61,851 bases of DNA from Pseudomonadota bacterium (GTDB lineage: Bacteria; Pseudomonadota; Gammaproteobacteria; Burkholderiales; Burkholderiaceae_B): NCBI GenBank assembly GCA_023425645.1, contig JAFACG010000038.1, forward strand, positions 1-61,851, given 5' to 3'. Shown in pieces: positions 45,375 to 57,662 of the stretch; the stretch's first letter is position 1; each line of letters opens with the position of its first letter. A model generated the notes under the pieces. The model was given only the letters and a program-made list of their open reading frames with translations, was not told the DNA's origin and did no database searches. Made by a program: the position numbers and the translations under genes.

Positions 45375-46058
45375 TCAAGCTCGGCGCAAGGCCATCAGTC
45401 CGCCGGCCAGCATGCCCACGACGATGGCCAGGTACGAAGGCAAGGTCAGCATGGCGAGCAGCGCCGCCAGTCCGGCCCCCGCCATGACCATCATGGGCGC
45501 GCTGCGGCGGATCTCCAGCAGCAAAGCGAAGAACAGAGCCGGCAGCACGAAGCCCAGCGTTTTTTCCAGCACCGGCGACTGCCCCAGCAAATCGCCGGCG
45601 AAGAAAGCGCCCAGCGCGGTGCCTCCGACCCAGGACAGATACGCCCCCAGCTGCAGACCGCAATACCAGGACTCCTGCTCCCTGGGCGGCTGACGCGACA
45701 GGCTGCCGGCGGAGGCGGCGAAGACCTCGTCCGTCAGCCCGGGAGCCAGCCACAGGCTGCGCACCGTGCGCGGTCCGCTGAAAAAGCCCAGCAAAGCCGG
45801 ACCGTAGAACAGATGGCGCAGGTTCATGACCACCACGATGCCCAGTATGCTGGGATAGGCGGCGCCCGCCGCAAGCAGGCTGATGAGAATGAACTGGCTG
45901 GCGCCCGCATACACCACCAGCGACACCAGCACGGCCAGCCAGGGGGACAGTCCCGCGTGCACGGCGGACAGGCCGAAGGAAATGGCGACCGGCACATAGC
46001 CCAGCGCGATCGAGGCGCTGTCGCGCATGCCGCGCAGATAGGCAGACTTGATGATCAT
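45375..46058 (-). CDS. azlC: AzlC-family branched-chain amino acid transport protein
   Basis: Membrane protein of 227 residues with about six helices. AzlC signatures: AYLRGMRDSASIALGYVPVAISFG at the N terminus and LFYGPALLGFFSG. With AzlD it exports branched-chain amino acids in the family. The ATG at 46058 is used; the frame extends 20 codons higher into the peptidase gene. It begins 13 bases after the M23 peptidase stop. Confidence 0.9.
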   Translation of the reverse strand: MIIKSAYLRGMRDSASIALGYVPVAISFGLSAVHAGLSPWLAVLVSLVVYAGASQFILISLLAAGAAYPSILGIVVVMNLRHLFYGPALLGFFSGPRTVRSLWLAPGLTDEVFAASAGSLSRQPPREQESWYCGLQLGAYLSWVGGTALGAFFAGDLLGQSPVLEKTLGFVLPALFFALLLEIRRSAPMMVMAGAGLAALLAMLTLPSYLAIVVGMLAGGLMALRRA

Positions 46059-46071
46059 GGCCAGCGCTTCG

Positions 46072-46941
46072 CTATGGCTGGAAAGCCCCGATGAAGATGG
46101 CCGGGTCGACGCGGGCATTGTTCAGGCTGACGTTCCAGTGCAGATGCGGGCCCGTCGCCCGCCCCGTGGCGCCCGAGCGGCCCACGACATCGCCCTTGCG
46201 CACCGCATCGCCCTTGCGCACGTCAAAGGCCGAAAGATGGCAATACATGGTGATCAGGCCCTGGCCATGGTCCACGAACACCGTCTTGCCATTGAAAAAG
46301 TAGTCCGCCACGATGGTCACCACGCCGTCGGCCGGAACCCTGACCTGCGTGCCGGTCGCAGCCGCAAAGTCCAGTCCCGAATGCGGATTGCGCTCTTCTC
46401 CGTTGAAGAACCGCCGCAGGCCGAACGGGCTGGTCAGCCGCCCCGGCACGGGTTTTTCAAACACCACATTGCTGGGCCCTTCCGTCCGAAAGCTGGCGTA
46501 GGCCTCCATCTGCTCTTTGTACTCGCGCTCGAAGCGCGCCTGTTGCTGCGGATCCGGATTGACGTGCGACTTGTTCTTGAGCGTGATGCGCTGTTCACGG
46601 TAACGCTTGCTGCCCACCTGAAAGGGCACCTGCCCGGCGCCGTGCACCGACAGATTGTGCAAACCGGGAGCCGTCTTCAGGTCTATGCCCGCGATGGCCT
46701 TCCAGCGCTGGTCCGCATCGCGGATCACCAGGACGCGATGGGCGCCCAGACTGACCCGGGGCGCCTGCGCGGCCTCGCCCAGATCCACGACAGCCACGCC
46801 GCCCGGCACGGGCTTGTTCAAGGTCCGCTCGATGAAGGTGCCTTGCGGCGCAGCCTGCGCCAGCCATGGAGCGCCCAGCGCCCACATGGACGTAGCGCCC
46901 AGCAGGCGGCGGCGCGTAATGGAGAAATCGGATTGGCCCAT
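46072..46941 (-). CDS. M23 peptidase (LytM domain) with Tat-type signal
   Basis: Exported protein of 289 residues. The N terminus SITRRRLLGATSMWALG resembles a twin-arginine signal, cleavage after AQAA. C-terminal LytM domain (about 175-285) has the zinc motif HSGLDFAA and GPHLHWNVSL plus FVDHGQGLITMYCHL, all residues of an active endopeptidase of cell-wall peptides. The region before it (about 30-170) is beta-rich and found in M23 proteins of this family. Downstream of ppiD across a terminator; azlC follows. Confidence 0.87.
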   Translation of the reverse strand: MGQSDFSITRRRLLGATSMWALGAPWLAQAAPQGTFIERTLNKPVPGGVAVVDLGEAAQAPRVSLGAHRVLVIRDADQRWKAIAGIDLKTAPGLHNLSVHGAGQVPFQVGSKRYREQRITLKNKSHVNPDPQQQARFEREYKEQMEAYASFRTEGPSNVVFEKPVPGRLTSPFGLRRFFNGEERNPHSGLDFAAATGTQVRVPADGVVTIVADYFFNGKTVFVDHGQGLITMYCHLSAFDVRKGDAVRKGDVVGRSGATGRATGPHLHWNVSLNNARVDPAIFIGAFQP

Positions 46942-46960
46942 GGCAATGTCCTGGTGGTAA

Positions 46961-46994
46961 ACAAAAACACCCCAAGCCGGCAAGCGGCCTGGGG
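46961..46994 (-). terminator. Intrinsic terminator after ppiD
   Basis: On the minus strand CCCCAGGCCG, loop CTTG, CGGCTTGGGG (one G-T pair), followed by TGTTTTTG. It also lies before the M23 gene. Confidence 0.8.
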
Positions 46995-47016
46995 CGTTCG
47001 AAACATCTGCGCGGAC

Positions 47017-48975
47017 TTATTCCGCTTCGCCGCTGGCGGTCAGTTCCTTCTCGGCCTCAGGCAGCACCTGGACTTTAAGATCCTCGCGCATGGCTTGCAG
47101 CACAGCTTCGGTTTCGCTGCGGGCCAGGGCCTGGTTCAACTGGGCGGTCAGCAGGCCCAGGCCAGGGTTGCCGGCCTTGCCGGGCTCGTGGCTGACGATC
47201 TCCACCACGGTATAGCCCTGCGGCTGGGCGGCGCCCACATAGGCGGGAAGCTTGTCCACGGGCGCGGCAAGCACCTTGTTCAGCAGGGCCTCGTCCATTT
47301 CGGGGAACGCGGCGCGGCTGACGGCGAACTGCTTGGAGAAGCCTTCTGCGGCGGCGCCGCCCTTGAGCTGTTCCAGTTGCTGTTCGCCCGCCTGGACCGC
47401 CAGCTCCTGGGAGCGTTCACGCACCAGGCTTTCGCGAGCCTGGTTGCGAACCTTGTCCAGCGCGGGTACATGGGCGGGCTTGACGTCGATGACGCGCACC
47501 GCGATCAGGGTGTCGGGCGAGATCTCCACCACGCCGGCGTTCTTGCGCGAGCTCATGGCGGTGGGATTGAAGAGCGCCTGGCGCACGCGGCTGTCGTCCA
47601 GCACGGCGGCGTCCGCGCTGTCGGCGGCGGCCTTGTCGCTGTCGATGTGGCCGGCCGGAACCAGGCCCTGGCGCGTGATGCCGTCCACGTTCTTCAGGGT
47701 CAGGCCCAGCGCGCTGGCGGCGGCCTGCAGGTTTTCTTCGTTGTCGTAGACCAGGTTGGTCAGCTTGGTGGCCATGTCGGCGAAACGTTCGGCGGCCAGC
47801 TGCTTGCGCACTTCGGACTCGACCTTGGAGCGGGCCTGCTCGAAGGATTCGCCCTGTTCGGCCTGCACATCGTTGATCTTGAAGATGTGAAAGCCGCTGG
47901 GGCCTTCGATGACGCCGGATACATCGCCTTTGTTCAGCGAGAACACGGCGTTTTCCAACACGGCAGGCCAGGACCCCTTGGTGATCCAGCCCAGTTCGCC
48001 GCCGTCGCGGGCGCTGCCGCCGTCTTCGGAACTGCTGCGCGCCAGATCGGCAAAGGCATTCTTGTCGGCCTGGGCTTTTTCGGCCAGTTCCCGGGCCTTG
48101 GCCTGGGCGGCCTCGCGCTGGGCCTCGGAGGCTCCGGCGGGCAGGGATACCAGGATATGGCTGAGGTTCACGCGGCCGGGCTGCACGTAGCGGGCCTTGT
48201 TCTGTTCGTAGTACTGCTTGAGTTGTTCATCGGTGGGCTTGGCCACGTCGGCCGAAGCGGCTTGCTCGTCCAGCAGCAGGTATTCGGCGCTGACCTGCTC
48301 GGGCAGCTCCAGCGCAGCCTTGTTCTTGTCGTACCAGGCCTGCAGATCCGCCTCGGTGACCTGCACCTGGTCTTCGAAGCTGCGCGCCAGGAAAGTGCGG
48401 GTGCGCACGCCGCGCTCTTCGGTCAGGGCGATCTCGAGCCGGTTCATGACGCTGGGCAGCATGGCGGCGGTGGCGCCCACGGGGCCGAGCACACGGTCCA
48501 GGGCCAGTTGGCCGCGCTGGCTCTGTTCGAAATCGCGCACGCTGATGCCGGCCGAGGACAGGACCTGGTTGTACAGCGAGGGCGAGAACACGCCATTTTC
48601 CTGGAACTGGGGCATGGTGGCGATGGCATCGCGCAGCGCGGCGTCCGAGACGCTGAAACGGGCTCGGGTGGCTTCGTCGATCTGCACGCGCTGGTCGATC
48701 ATGGATTCCAGCAACTGGCGGCGGCTGGCGGGACTGTCCGCCTGGGCCAGGTCGAAGCCGGCCGGGTTGCTGCGCTGCATTTCGTCCAGCTGCATGCGGC
48801 GGGCGCGGTCGAACTCCTGTGCGGTGATGGCGCCGTCGCCCACTTTGACGATGTCGCTGTCCCCGGACACATAATTGGAGTAGCCGCTGACGCCGATCAG
48901 GACAAACGACGGCAGAATCAGCACTAACAGGACCAACTGCATGATGCGTTGGTTCTTACGGATAATCTCGAACAT
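47017..48975 (-). CDS. ppiD: Periplasmic folding factor PpiD (SurA N-domain, parvulin)
   Basis: Membrane-anchored periplasmic chaperone of 652 residues. One N-terminal helix (about 12-34, MQLVLLVLILPSFVLIG), then a SurA-like N domain (about 40-200), parvulin domain (about 265-365, with LSHILVSLPAG and GELGWITKGSWP) and a long helical C domain. Assists folding of outer-membrane and secreted proteins at the Sec translocon. Length matches E. coli PpiD (623). Upstream 228-base gap to the glycerophosphodiesterase has AT-rich likely promoter sequence. Confidence 0.94.
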   Translation of the reverse strand: MFEIIRKNQRIMQLVLLVLILPSFVLIGVSGYSNYVSGDSDIVKVGDGAITAQEFDRARRMQLDEMQRSNPAGFDLAQADSPASRRQLLESMIDQRVQIDEATRARFSVSDAALRDAIATMPQFQENGVFSPSLYNQVLSSAGISVRDFEQSQRGQLALDRVLGPVGATAAMLPSVMNRLEIALTEERGVRTRTFLARSFEDQVQVTEADLQAWYDKNKAALELPEQVSAEYLLLDEQAASADVAKPTDEQLKQYYEQNKARYVQPGRVNLSHILVSLPAGASEAQREAAQAKARELAEKAQADKNAFADLARSSSEDGGSARDGGELGWITKGSWPAVLENAVFSLNKGDVSGVIEGPSGFHIFKINDVQAEQGESFEQARSKVESEVRKQLAAERFADMATKLTNLVYDNEENLQAAASALGLTLKNVDGITRQGLVPAGHIDSDKAAADSADAAVLDDSRVRQALFNPTAMSSRKNAGVVEISPDTLIAVRVIDVKPAHVPALDKVRNQARESLVRERSQELAVQAGEQQLEQLKGGAAAEGFSKQFAVSRAAFPEMDEALLNKVLAAPVDKLPAYVGAAQPQGYTVVEIVSHEPGKAGNPGLGLLTAQLNQALARSETEAVLQAMREDLKVQVLPEAEKELTASGEAE

Positions 48976-49203
48976 TAATCATCACCTACTTTCGCTTGCA
49001 GCGCTGCGCTGCGGGCGGCGCATCAGGACGGACCCGGCATGGACCGGCCTGAAAATATACCGTGTTTAGATTAAGTATGTTTGACTTAAATAGGTTGAGT
49101 CGGCCTAAAGCCGGATTGTAAATCCAAAACCCTAACCCTACAGTGTACAGCCCCGGTTAAAATAGTACATTGGCTTTTTTCACCTGCCGCCTGCGAGTCC
49201 TAC

Positions 49204-49959
49204 ATGAGCCCCATCACCCATCACTGGCCCTACCACAGCCTGATCGCCCATCGCGGCGCGGGCAAGGTCGCCCCTGAAAACACCCTGGCCGCCATGCGCG
49301 TCGGCGCCCAGAACGGCTTCACCATGATGGAGTACGACGTCAAGCTGAGCCGGGACGGCGTTCCCATCCTGCTGCACGACGACACCATGGATCGCACCTC
49401 CAACGCCAAGGGGCTGGCTGCGGACTACACCCTGGCCGAACTGTCGGCCTGGGACTTCGGCGCCTGGCATTCCTCGGCCTACGCGGGCGAGCCCGTCGCC
49501 ACCCTCAGCGCGATCGCCGCCTTCACGCTGGCCAACCAGATCCACAGCAACATCGAAATCAAGCCCACCACCGGCCAGGAAGCCGAAACCGGCGCCGCCG
49601 TGGCGCTGGCGGCCCAGCGTCTGTGGGCCAGGGCCAGCCTGCCGCCGCTGCTGTCCTCTTTTTCCGAAGAAGCCCTGGCCGCCGCGCAACGCGTCGCACC
49701 GACCCTGCCGCGCGCCCTGCTCATCGAAGAACAGGTGCCCGCCGACTGGCCGCAGCGCCTGGAGCGCCTGGGATGCTGCGGCCTGAACCTGAACGATCGC
49801 TACACCGACCAGGCCCTGGTGCGCGCCATACGCCAGGCCGGCTACACCGTGGCCGTCTGGACCGTGAATGACGCCGAACGCGTGCGCGAGCTGCTCGACT
49901 GGGGCTGCAACGCCGTCTTCACCGACAAGGTCACCACCATCCGTCCCGACACTCTCTAA
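49204..49959 (+). CDS. ugpQ: Glycerophosphodiester phosphodiesterase, cytosolic
   Basis: GDPD TIM-barrel enzyme of 251 residues: the family's IAHRGAGKVAPENTLAAM with the catalytic His, then MEYDVKLSRDGVPILLHDDTMDRT. Hydrolyses glycerophosphodiesters to glycerol 3-phosphate. No signal peptide, so the UgpQ type rather than periplasmic GlpQ; no ugp transporter genes are adjacent. rlmJ begins 23 bases downstream. Confidence 0.93.
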   Translation: MSPITHHWPYHSLIAHRGAGKVAPENTLAAMRVGAQNGFTMMEYDVKLSRDGVPILLHDDTMDRTSNAKGLAADYTLAELSAWDFGAWHSSAYAGEPVATLSAIAAFTLANQIHSNIEIKPTTGQEAETGAAVALAAQRLWARASLPPLLSSFSEEALAAAQRVAPTLPRALLIEEQVPADWPQRLERLGCCGLNLNDRYTDQALVRAIRQAGYTVAVWTVNDAERVRELLDWGCNAVFTDKVTTIRPDTL

Positions 49960-49982
49960 CCGGCCCTGCGCCAGGACTGCTC

Positions 49983-50837
49983 TTGTTTAGTTACCGCCAC
50001 GCCTTTCACGCCGGCAATCACGCCGACGTGCTCAAGCACGCCACCCTGCTGCACATCTTCGATTACTACACGCAGAAGGACAGCGCCTTCACCGTCATCG
50101 ACACGCATTGCGGCGCGGGGCTGTACGACCTGGAGGACGATTGGGCCCAGACCCGGGGCGAGTTCTACGACGGACTGGACCGGGTCCTGCAGCAGGACCG
50201 CCATCCTGAACTGATCGAGCGCTACATAGACGCCGTCGCGGACCTGAATCCGGACGAGGTGGCCCGCTACTATCCGGGCTCGCCCTGGCTGGCGCTGAGC
50301 CTGCTGCGCCGGCAGGACAGCTTCCACGGTTTCGAGCTGCACCCCTCGGAGTTCGAGGTGCTGAGCGAGAACGTCGGCCAGCTGTTCCCGCGCGGCAACC
50401 GCCGCGTGCGCCTGTACCAGCAAAATGGCTTCGAACATCTGAACCGCCTGCTGCCACCGCCGTCGCGGCGCGGCGTCGTGGTCATGGACCCCTCCTACGA
50501 GGCCAAGTCGGACTACAGGCAGGTGCCGGTCAGCGTGAAAGAGGCCCTGAAGCGCTTCGCCCAGGCCTGCATCGTGATCTGGTACCCGATCGTACAGCGC
50601 CCCGAGGTCCAGCAGCTGCAACGCAGCCTGGAGCAACTGGACACGCCCTGGCTGCACGCCAGCCTGAACGTGCGCGCCCCGGCCGCCAACGGACTGGGCC
50701 TGCACGGCAGCGGCCTGTTCATCACCAATCCGCCCTGGACGCTGCAGGCCGCGCTGGCGCAAAGCCTGCCCTGGCTAAAAGAAAAGCTGGCCCAGGACGA
50801 CCGGGCCAGCTATCAATTGCGCACCTCTTCCAAATAG
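49983..50837 (+). CDS. rlmJ: 23S rRNA (adenine2030-N6)-methyltransferase
   Basis: SAM-dependent enzyme of 284 residues. N terminus FSYRHAFHAGNHADVLKH aligns residue for residue with E. coli RlmJ (MLSYRHSFHAGNHADVLKH), which fixes the unusual TTG start at 49983. SAM loop in VIDTHCGAGLYDL; catalytic motif VVMDPSYEAKSDY (DPPY-type, here DPSY). Length is that of E. coli RlmJ (280). Confidence 0.95.
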   Translation: MFSYRHAFHAGNHADVLKHATLLHIFDYYTQKDSAFTVIDTHCGAGLYDLEDDWAQTRGEFYDGLDRVLQQDRHPELIERYIDAVADLNPDEVARYYPGSPWLALSLLRRQDSFHGFELHPSEFEVLSENVGQLFPRGNRRVRLYQQNGFEHLNRLLPPPSRRGVVVMDPSYEAKSDYRQVPVSVKEALKRFAQACIVIWYPIVQRPEVQQLQRSLEQLDTPWLHASLNVRAPAANGLGLHGSGLFITNPPWTLQAALAQSLPWLKEKLAQDDRASYQLRTSSK

Positions 50838-50848
50838 AAAAGCCGGGT

Positions 50849-51583
50849 TCAGGCCAGGCGCTCGGATTCCTTCATGTAGCGCCATTGGCCCATGGGCAGG
50901 TCGCCCAGCACCAGTTCGCCGATGCGCACGCGCTTCAAACCCACCACCTTGAGCCCCACCATCTCGCACATGCGGCGGATCTGGCGTTTCTTGCCTTCGC
51001 GCAGCACGAAGCGCAGCTGGTCCTCGTTCTGCCAGGACACCTGCGCGGGCAGCAGCGGCTTGCCGTCCAGGCTCAGGCCGTAATTGAGCAGTTCCAGGCC
51101 GCGCTCGCTGAGCTTGCCGGTGACGCGCACCAGGTATTCCTTGTCGATGACCGAATCATCGCCGATGATCTGGCGGGCGATGCGCCCATCCTGGGTCAGG
51201 ATGAGCAGGCCGGTGGAATCGATGTCCAGGCGGCCGGCCGGAGCCAGTCCGCGCAGGTGCGCGGGCTCGAATTTGGGACCGCCGCGCCCGCCCTTGTACT
51301 GGGTCGAGGCGTTGATCAGCGAGACCGCATTGCGATAGCCCGATTCGGCCTGTCCCGACACAAAGCCCACGGGCTTGTGCAGCAGAATGGTCACGCGCTG
51401 GGTCTGGCGCTTGCGGGCCTGCTTCTCCAGCGTGATTTTCTGGTTGGGGTAGGCCTTGCTGCCCAGTTCGGAGACGATTTCGCCGTCCACGCGCACCCAG
51501 CCGCGCTCGATGAAAGCGTCGGCCTCGCGGCGCGAGCACATGCCGCGCTGGGCCATTAATTTTGAGATACGTTCTTTTTCCAT
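50849..51583 (-). CDS. rluF: 23S rRNA pseudouridine synthase, RluF-like
   Basis: RsuA-family enzyme of 244 residues: S4 RNA-binding domain (about 1-60, [25 protein letters not shown]), catalytic Asp in [15 protein letters not shown], and the C-terminal [25 protein letters not shown], close to RluF rather than RluB or RluE. Isomerises uridines, in E. coli U2604 of 23S rRNA (and tRNA-Tyr U35). ATG 51583 begins MEKERISK; the open frame above it extends antisense into ubiC and is ignored. Ends 11 bases after the convergent rlmJ stop. Confidence 0.88.
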   Translation of the reverse strand: MEKERISKLMAQRGMCSRREADAFIERGWVRVDGEIVSELGSKAYPNQKITLEKQARKRQTQRVTILLHKPVGFVSGQAESGYRNAVSLINASTQYKGGRGGPKFEPAHLRGLAPAGRLDIDSTGLLILTQDGRIARQIIGDDSVIDKEYLVRVTGKLSERGLELLNYGLSLDGKPLLPAQVSWQNEDQLRFVLREGKKRQIRRMCEMVGLKVVGLKRVRIGELVLGDLPMGQWRYMKESERLA

Positions 51584-51619
51584 GAGCGCTATTTTATGGC
51601 TTTGGCGATAATACCGGAC

Positions 51620-52195
51620 ATGAAATTGAGTCCCACTGCAAAAAAACCCTGGCACGACCAGGTTCATCCGTCCGCCACGCCCGCCCAGAAACACTGGCTG
51701 CACCGCCCCGGCGCCCTGACCGCCGGCCTGCGGCGCCTGGGCCAGGTGCGCCTGGACGTGGTGCGCGAGTACGCCTGCCGCCTGGACGCCCAGGAAGCCG
51801 CGCTGATTGAAAGGCCGCGCGGCACGCTCGCCTGGATACGCGAAGTCTCTATGTCCATCGACGGCGTGCGCTGCGTGGTCGCCCGCAGCTTCACGCCCCT
51901 GGCCGCCTCGCACAGCGTCTGGCAGGGCATACGGCGCCTGCGCAGCCGCCCCCTGGCCGACATGCTCTACAACGACGCCCAGATACAACGGTCCGCCTTC
52001 CTGAGCTGCCGCCTGAATCGCGCCGTCCCGTTTTTCCGCACCATCGAACGCGCCCTGGACGGCTCCGGGGAGCCCGTGCCACAGGCCCGGCAATTGCTGG
52101 CGCGCTGCTCCGTATTCTGGCGCCACGGCCAGCCCCTGCTGGTGGCCGAATGCTTCATGCCCGCGTTCTGGACGCCTGGCTCCACGCTTGTTTAA
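51620..52195 (+). CDS. ubiC: Chorismate-pyruvate lyase
   Basis: Removes pyruvate from chorismate to give 4-hydroxybenzoate, first committed step of ubiquinone synthesis. 191 residues. Family features: [17 protein letters not shown] near the N terminus, [20 protein letters not shown], and the C-terminal [19 protein letters not shown]. Start uncertain: ATG 51620 or ATG 51596, neither with a clear ribosome site. Divergent from rluF with overlapping leader. ubiA is not next to it. Confidence 0.86.
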   Translation: MKLSPTAKKPWHDQVHPSATPAQKHWLHRPGALTAGLRRLGQVRLDVVREYACRLDAQEAALIERPRGTLAWIREVSMSIDGVRCVVARSFTPLAASHSVWQGIRRLRSRPLADMLYNDAQIQRSAFLSCRLNRAVPFFRTIERALDGSGEPVPQARQLLARCSVFWRHGQPLLVAECFMPAFWTPGSTLV

Positions 52196-52247
52196 TTTCC
52201 AATTATCATTAGCTAATAATTTCAATTTATGTAGAGAGCTCGTCGCC

Positions 52248-53456
52248 ATGCCCACCATCCCAGACAACGGTCGCCGCAATGCCTTCATCCTGTCCGGCAT
52301 GCAGGCGCTGGGAGGCGCCAACCCGGCGCTGGTCGTGGCCCTGAGCAGCCTGGTGGGCCAGCAGATGGCCAGCCGCAGCGACCTGGCGACCCTGCCCGTG
52401 GGCATCTTCAATCTGGGACTGGCGGCGGGCATCCTGCCGGCGGCCTACCTGATGCGCCGCCTGGGCCGCCAGGGCGGCTACCTCATCGGCGCCCTGCTGG
52501 GCGTGGGCGCCGGCCTGCTGGCCTCCGGAGGCATCTACGCAGGTTCCTTCGCCCTGTTCTGCCTGGGCACGCTGCTGGCCGGGCTGTACGCCTCCTATGT
52601 ACAGAGCTACCGCTTCGCGGCCGCCGACAACGCCTCCGAAGCCTTCCGGCCCAAGGCCATCTCCTGGGTCATGGCCGGCGGCCTGCTCGGCGCGATGATC
52701 GCCACCCAGACCATCGTGCACACCCAGGACATCTGGCCGCAGCACCCGTTCGCCGCGGCCTTCCTGGCGCAAGCCGCGCTGGCGGCGCTGGTCCTGCCTT
52801 TTGCGGCCGCCCTGCGCCTGGGACGCGGCGCCGCCCAGGCGGGGGCGACTCCCTATACCGGGCGCCCCTTGCGCGAGATCGCCGCCAACAGCCGCTTCAT
52901 CATCGCCGTGCTGGCGGGCGTGGCCTCCTACGGACTGATGAACTTCCTGATGACGGCCTCGCCGCTGGCCATGATAGGCTGCGGCCACAGCCTGAACGAT
53001 TCGACGCTGGGCATACAGTGGCACATCCTGGCCATGTTCGGGCCGAGCTTTTTCACCGGCGGCCTGATCAAGCGCTTCGGCAAGATCCCGGTCACCTTCG
53101 TGGGCGTGCTGCTGCTGGGACTGGCCAGCGTGGTCGCGCTGACGGGCATCAGCGTGACGCACTTCTGGTTCAGCCTGGTGCTGCTGGGCCTGGGCTGGAA
53201 TTTCGGCTTCATCGGCGCCACCAATATGGTGCTGGACTGCTACCGTCCGGAAGAACGCAGCCGCGTGCAGGCCCTGAACGATTTCATCATCTTCACCTGC
53301 GTGGCGCTGTCCTCGTTCACGTCCGGCCGCGTGCTCGCCAACTATGGCTGGAAGGGCGTCAACACCTGGACCCTGCCCATTTCCGGCATGGTGATGCTGG
53401 CCCTGGCCTGGCTGTGGCTGCAGGACAGGCGCGGACTGCGCGAGGCGCAGGCCTGA
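52248..53456 (+). CDS. MFS transporter
   Basis: Inner-membrane protein of 402 residues with 12 predicted helices and the MFS pattern ([21 protein letters not shown] after helix 2, [19 protein letters not shown] in the second half). The ATG at 52248 follows AGAGCTCGTCGCC; the frame's 20 earlier codons are AT-rich leader. Substrate unknown; it stands alone between ubiC and an aldo/keto reductase. Confidence 0.85.
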   Translation: MPTIPDNGRRNAFILSGMQALGGANPALVVALSSLVGQQMASRSDLATLPVGIFNLGLAAGILPAAYLMRRLGRQGGYLIGALLGVGAGLLASGGIYAGSFALFCLGTLLAGLYASYVQSYRFAAADNASEAFRPKAISWVMAGGLLGAMIATQTIVHTQDIWPQHPFAAAFLAQAALAALVLPFAAALRLGRGAAQAGATPYTGRPLREIAANSRFIIAVLAGVASYGLMNFLMTASPLAMIGCGHSLNDSTLGIQWHILAMFGPSFFTGGLIKRFGKIPVTFVGVLLLGLASVVALTGISVTHFWFSLVLLGLGWNFGFIGATNMVLDCYRPEERSRVQALNDFIIFTCVALSSFTSGRVLANYGWKGVNTWTLPISGMVMLALAWLWLQDRRGLREAQA

Positions 53457-53489
53457 AGGCGGCCGTCCGCGGGCGCGGACTCGAAAAGA

Positions 53490-53511
53490 AACCGCGGGCA
53501 GGCCCGCGGTT
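53490..53511 (-). terminator. Intrinsic terminator for the aldo/keto reductase
   Basis: AACCGCGGGC, AG loop, GCCCGCGGTT; on the minus strand TTTCTTTTC follows. Lies between convergent MFS and aldo/keto reductase genes. Confidence 0.75.
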
Positions 53512-53521
53512 CACACGCCCC

Positions 53522-54364
53522 TTACAGCATGGGCAGATAGGCGGGCTCGGGGCCCTGGGCGAAGTACCGGTCCAGTTCGTCTAGATGTTCGGCACTGAGC
53601 GTCAGGTCGCCGGCAGCGGCGTTTTCCTGGGTATGCTCCGCCGTGGAGGACTTGGGGATGACGAACACATCGCGCTTGCGCAGCAGGAAAGCCAGGGCCA
53701 CCTGACGCGGCGTGGCGCCATAGGCGCTGCCGATTTCCTCCAGCAAGGCGCCGCCTTCGGAATCCGGATCGGGGAAATCGTCGTGCCCGAAGGGACTGTA
53801 GGCCACCACGCGCACCCCGTGCTCATGGCACCAAGGCAGTACGGAATGCTCGATGGCGCGCTCGTTCAGATGATAAAGCACCTGATTGCAGGCGATGCGG
53901 TTCGGCCCGACGATGTCGTAGGCCTCCTGCAGCCATTGCGCGTCGAAATTGCTGACGCCCCATTGCAGTATCTTGCCGTCGCGGCGCAACTGCTCGAAGG
54001 CGGCGAAGGTTTCCTCCAGGGGCACGCGACCGGGCCAGTGCAGCAGGTACATGTCCAGCCTATCCGTACCCAGGCGCTTCAGGCTGGCTTCGCAGGCCTT
54101 GATGACACCCTGGCGCGACGCATTGTACGGCAGCACCTTGGACACCAGGAAGGCTTCGTCGCGGCGGCCGCGCAAGGCCTGCCCGATCAGGGTTTCGGCG
54201 TCGCCGTCGCCATACATCTCCGCGGTGTCGATGTGATTCATGCCGGCGTCCAGACCGGCGCGGAATGCGGCGATGGCCTGGTTCCAGTCGCCCGCGTCCA
54301 CATACCAGCTGCCCTGGCCCACGCGCGAGACGCGCGCTGCCGTACCCATGGTTTCGTACTGCAT
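53522..54364 (-). CDS. Aldo/keto reductase
   Basis: NADPH-dependent reductase of 280 residues with the AKR (alpha/beta)8 signatures: GMNHIDTAEMYGDGDAETLIG, the catalytic Lys in FLVSKVLPYNAS, MYLLHWPGRVPLEETF, and the NADP-binding FVIPKSSTAEHTQENAAAG. Substrate unknown; similar AKR5-type proteins reduce keto acids or aldehydes. ATG 54364 has GGAGATTTC upstream. PII starts 40 bases downstream on the same strand but with its own leader. Confidence 0.9.
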   Translation of the reverse strand: MQYETMGTAARVSRVGQGSWYVDAGDWNQAIAAFRAGLDAGMNHIDTAEMYGDGDAETLIGQALRGRRDEAFLVSKVLPYNASRQGVIKACEASLKRLGTDRLDMYLLHWPGRVPLEETFAAFEQLRRDGKILQWGVSNFDAQWLQEAYDIVGPNRIACNQVLYHLNERAIEHSVLPWCHEHGVRVVAYSPFGHDDFPDPDSEGGALLEEIGSAYGATPRQVALAFLLRKRDVFVIPKSSTAEHTQENAAAGDLTLSAEHLDELDRYFAQGPEPAYLPML

Positions 54365-54404
54365 GGAAATCTCCTTGTTTGCCGCCCGGCCCGAAGGCGC
54401 GTGG

Positions 54405-56067
<1,663 letters not shown>

Positions 56068-56210
56068 GTCGGTTCCCCGTCCGGCCGGCCGCAAAAATGC
56101 GCCGGCTCGGTTTCCTAGACTGTCAAAACTCTCTAATATACTGCACAGCGCCTGCGCGCAGTGGGCGGCAACGCCCTGCTGCCCCGCCCGATCCACTATA
56201 ATTGCCCCCT

Positions 56211-57632
56211 ATGTCTACGAACACACCCAACTCCCATCACGACCAGTTCGCCAACAAGGCCAAAGCCTGGTCGGCCCGATTCTCCGAACCCGTCTCCGAT
56301 CTGGTCAAGCGCTACACCGCTTCCGTGGACTTCGACAAGCGCATGGCGCGCTTCGACATCCAGGGCTCGCTGGCCCACGCCAGCATGCTGGCCGCCGTGG
56401 GCGTCATCAGCGCGCAGGACAAGGCGGACATCGAACGCGGCATGGCCCAGATACTGGACGAGATCGAGCAGGGCCAATTCCAGTGGCTGCTGGACCTGGA
56501 GGACGTGCACCTGAACATTGAGAAGCGGCTGGTGGAGCTGATCGGCGACGCGGGCAAGCGTCTGCACACGGGCCGCTCGCGCAACGACCAGGTGGCCACC
56601 GACATCCGCCTGTGGCTGCGCAATGAAATCGATATCGCCGTGGACCTGCTGGCCCAGATGCAGCGCAAGCTGGCCGAGCTGGCCCTGGCCCAGGCCGACA
56701 CCATTCTGCCCGGCTTCACCCACCTGCAGGTGGCCCAGCCGGTCACCTTCGGCCATCACCTGCTGGCCTACGCCGAAATGTTTCGCCGCGACGCCGAACG
56801 CCTGCAGGACTGCCGCAAGCGCGTCAACCGCCTGCCCCTGGGCGCGGCCGCCCTGGCCGGCACCAGCTACCCGATCGACCGCGAGATGGTCGCCGGCCTG
56901 CTGGGCTTCGATGAAGTCTGCCGCAACTCGCTGGACGCCGTCTCGGACCGTGACTTCGCCATCGAGTTCTGCGCCGCCGCCGCGTTGATCATGACGCACA
57001 TCTCGCGCTTCTCCGAAGAGCTGGTGCTGTGGATGAGCCCGCGCGTGGGCTTCATCGACCTGGCCGACCGCTTCTGCACGGGCAGTTCCATCATGCCCCA
57101 GAAGAAGAACCCCGACGTGCCCGAGCTGGCCCGCGGCAAGACCGGCCGCGTCAACGGCCATCTGATCGCCCTGCTGACCCTGATGAAAGGCCAGCCCCTG
57201 GCCTACAACAAGGACAACCAGGAAGACAAGGAAGGCCTGTTCGACTCCGCCGACACCATCCGCGACACCCTGACCATCTTCGTGGATCTGATCTCCGGCA
57301 TCAAGGTCAAGCCCGAGGCCATGCGCGCGGCCGCGCTGCAGGGCTTTGCCACCGCCACCGACCTGGCCGACTACCTGGTCAAGAAAGGCCTGCCTTTCCG
57401 CGACGCCCACGAAACCGTGGCGCTGGCCGTGCGCCACTGCGAAGAGCACGGCTACGACCTGGCCGACCTGTCCCTGGAGCAGCTGCAGAGCTTCGACGCC
57501 CGTATCGAATCCGACATCTTCCAGGTGCTGACCCTGGAAGGTTCGGTCGCCTCGCGCAAGCACATCGGCGGCACCGCCCCCGAACGCGTGCGCATCGAAG
57601 CCCAGCTCATCCTGGACCGCATCCCCGGCTGA
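56211..57632 (+). CDS. argH: Argininosuccinate lyase
   Basis: Cleaves argininosuccinate to arginine and fumarate, last step of arginine synthesis. 473 residues, family length. Signature [34 protein letters not shown], and [15 protein letters not shown] 56211 ([16 protein letters not shown]) is chosen; two earlier codons in frame are less likely. Monocistronic, ending at the terminator at 57663. Confidence 0.96.
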   Translation: MSTNTPNSHHDQFANKAKAWSARFSEPVSDLVKRYTASVDFDKRMARFDIQGSLAHASMLAAVGVISAQDKADIERGMAQILDEIEQGQFQWLLDLEDVHLNIEKRLVELIGDAGKRLHTGRSRNDQVATDIRLWLRNEIDIAVDLLAQMQRKLAELALAQADTILPGFTHLQVAQPVTFGHHLLAYAEMFRRDAERLQDCRKRVNRLPLGAAALAGTSYPIDREMVAGLLGFDEVCRNSLDAVSDRDFAIEFCAAAALIMTHISRFSEELVLWMSPRVGFIDLADRFCTGSSIMPQKKNPDVPELARGKTGRVNGHLIALLTLMKGQPLAYNKDNQEDKEGLFDSADTIRDTLTIFVDLISGIKVKPEAMRAAALQGFATATDLADYLVKKGLPFRDAHETVALAVRHCEEHGYDLADLSLEQLQSFDARIESDIFQVLTLEGSVASRKHIGGTAPERVRIEAQLILDRIPG

Positions 57633-57662
57633 TGCTGCCTGCGCCGCACCACATGCCCGAAC

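Noticed and set aside
49124..49140. Telomere-like AACCCTAACCCTAC
   Set aside because: Two copies only, in a bacterial intergenic gap; chance.
50849..52432. RluF frame extended upstream to 527 codons
   Set aside because: The extension is antisense to ubiC; the S4 domain begins at ATG 51583.
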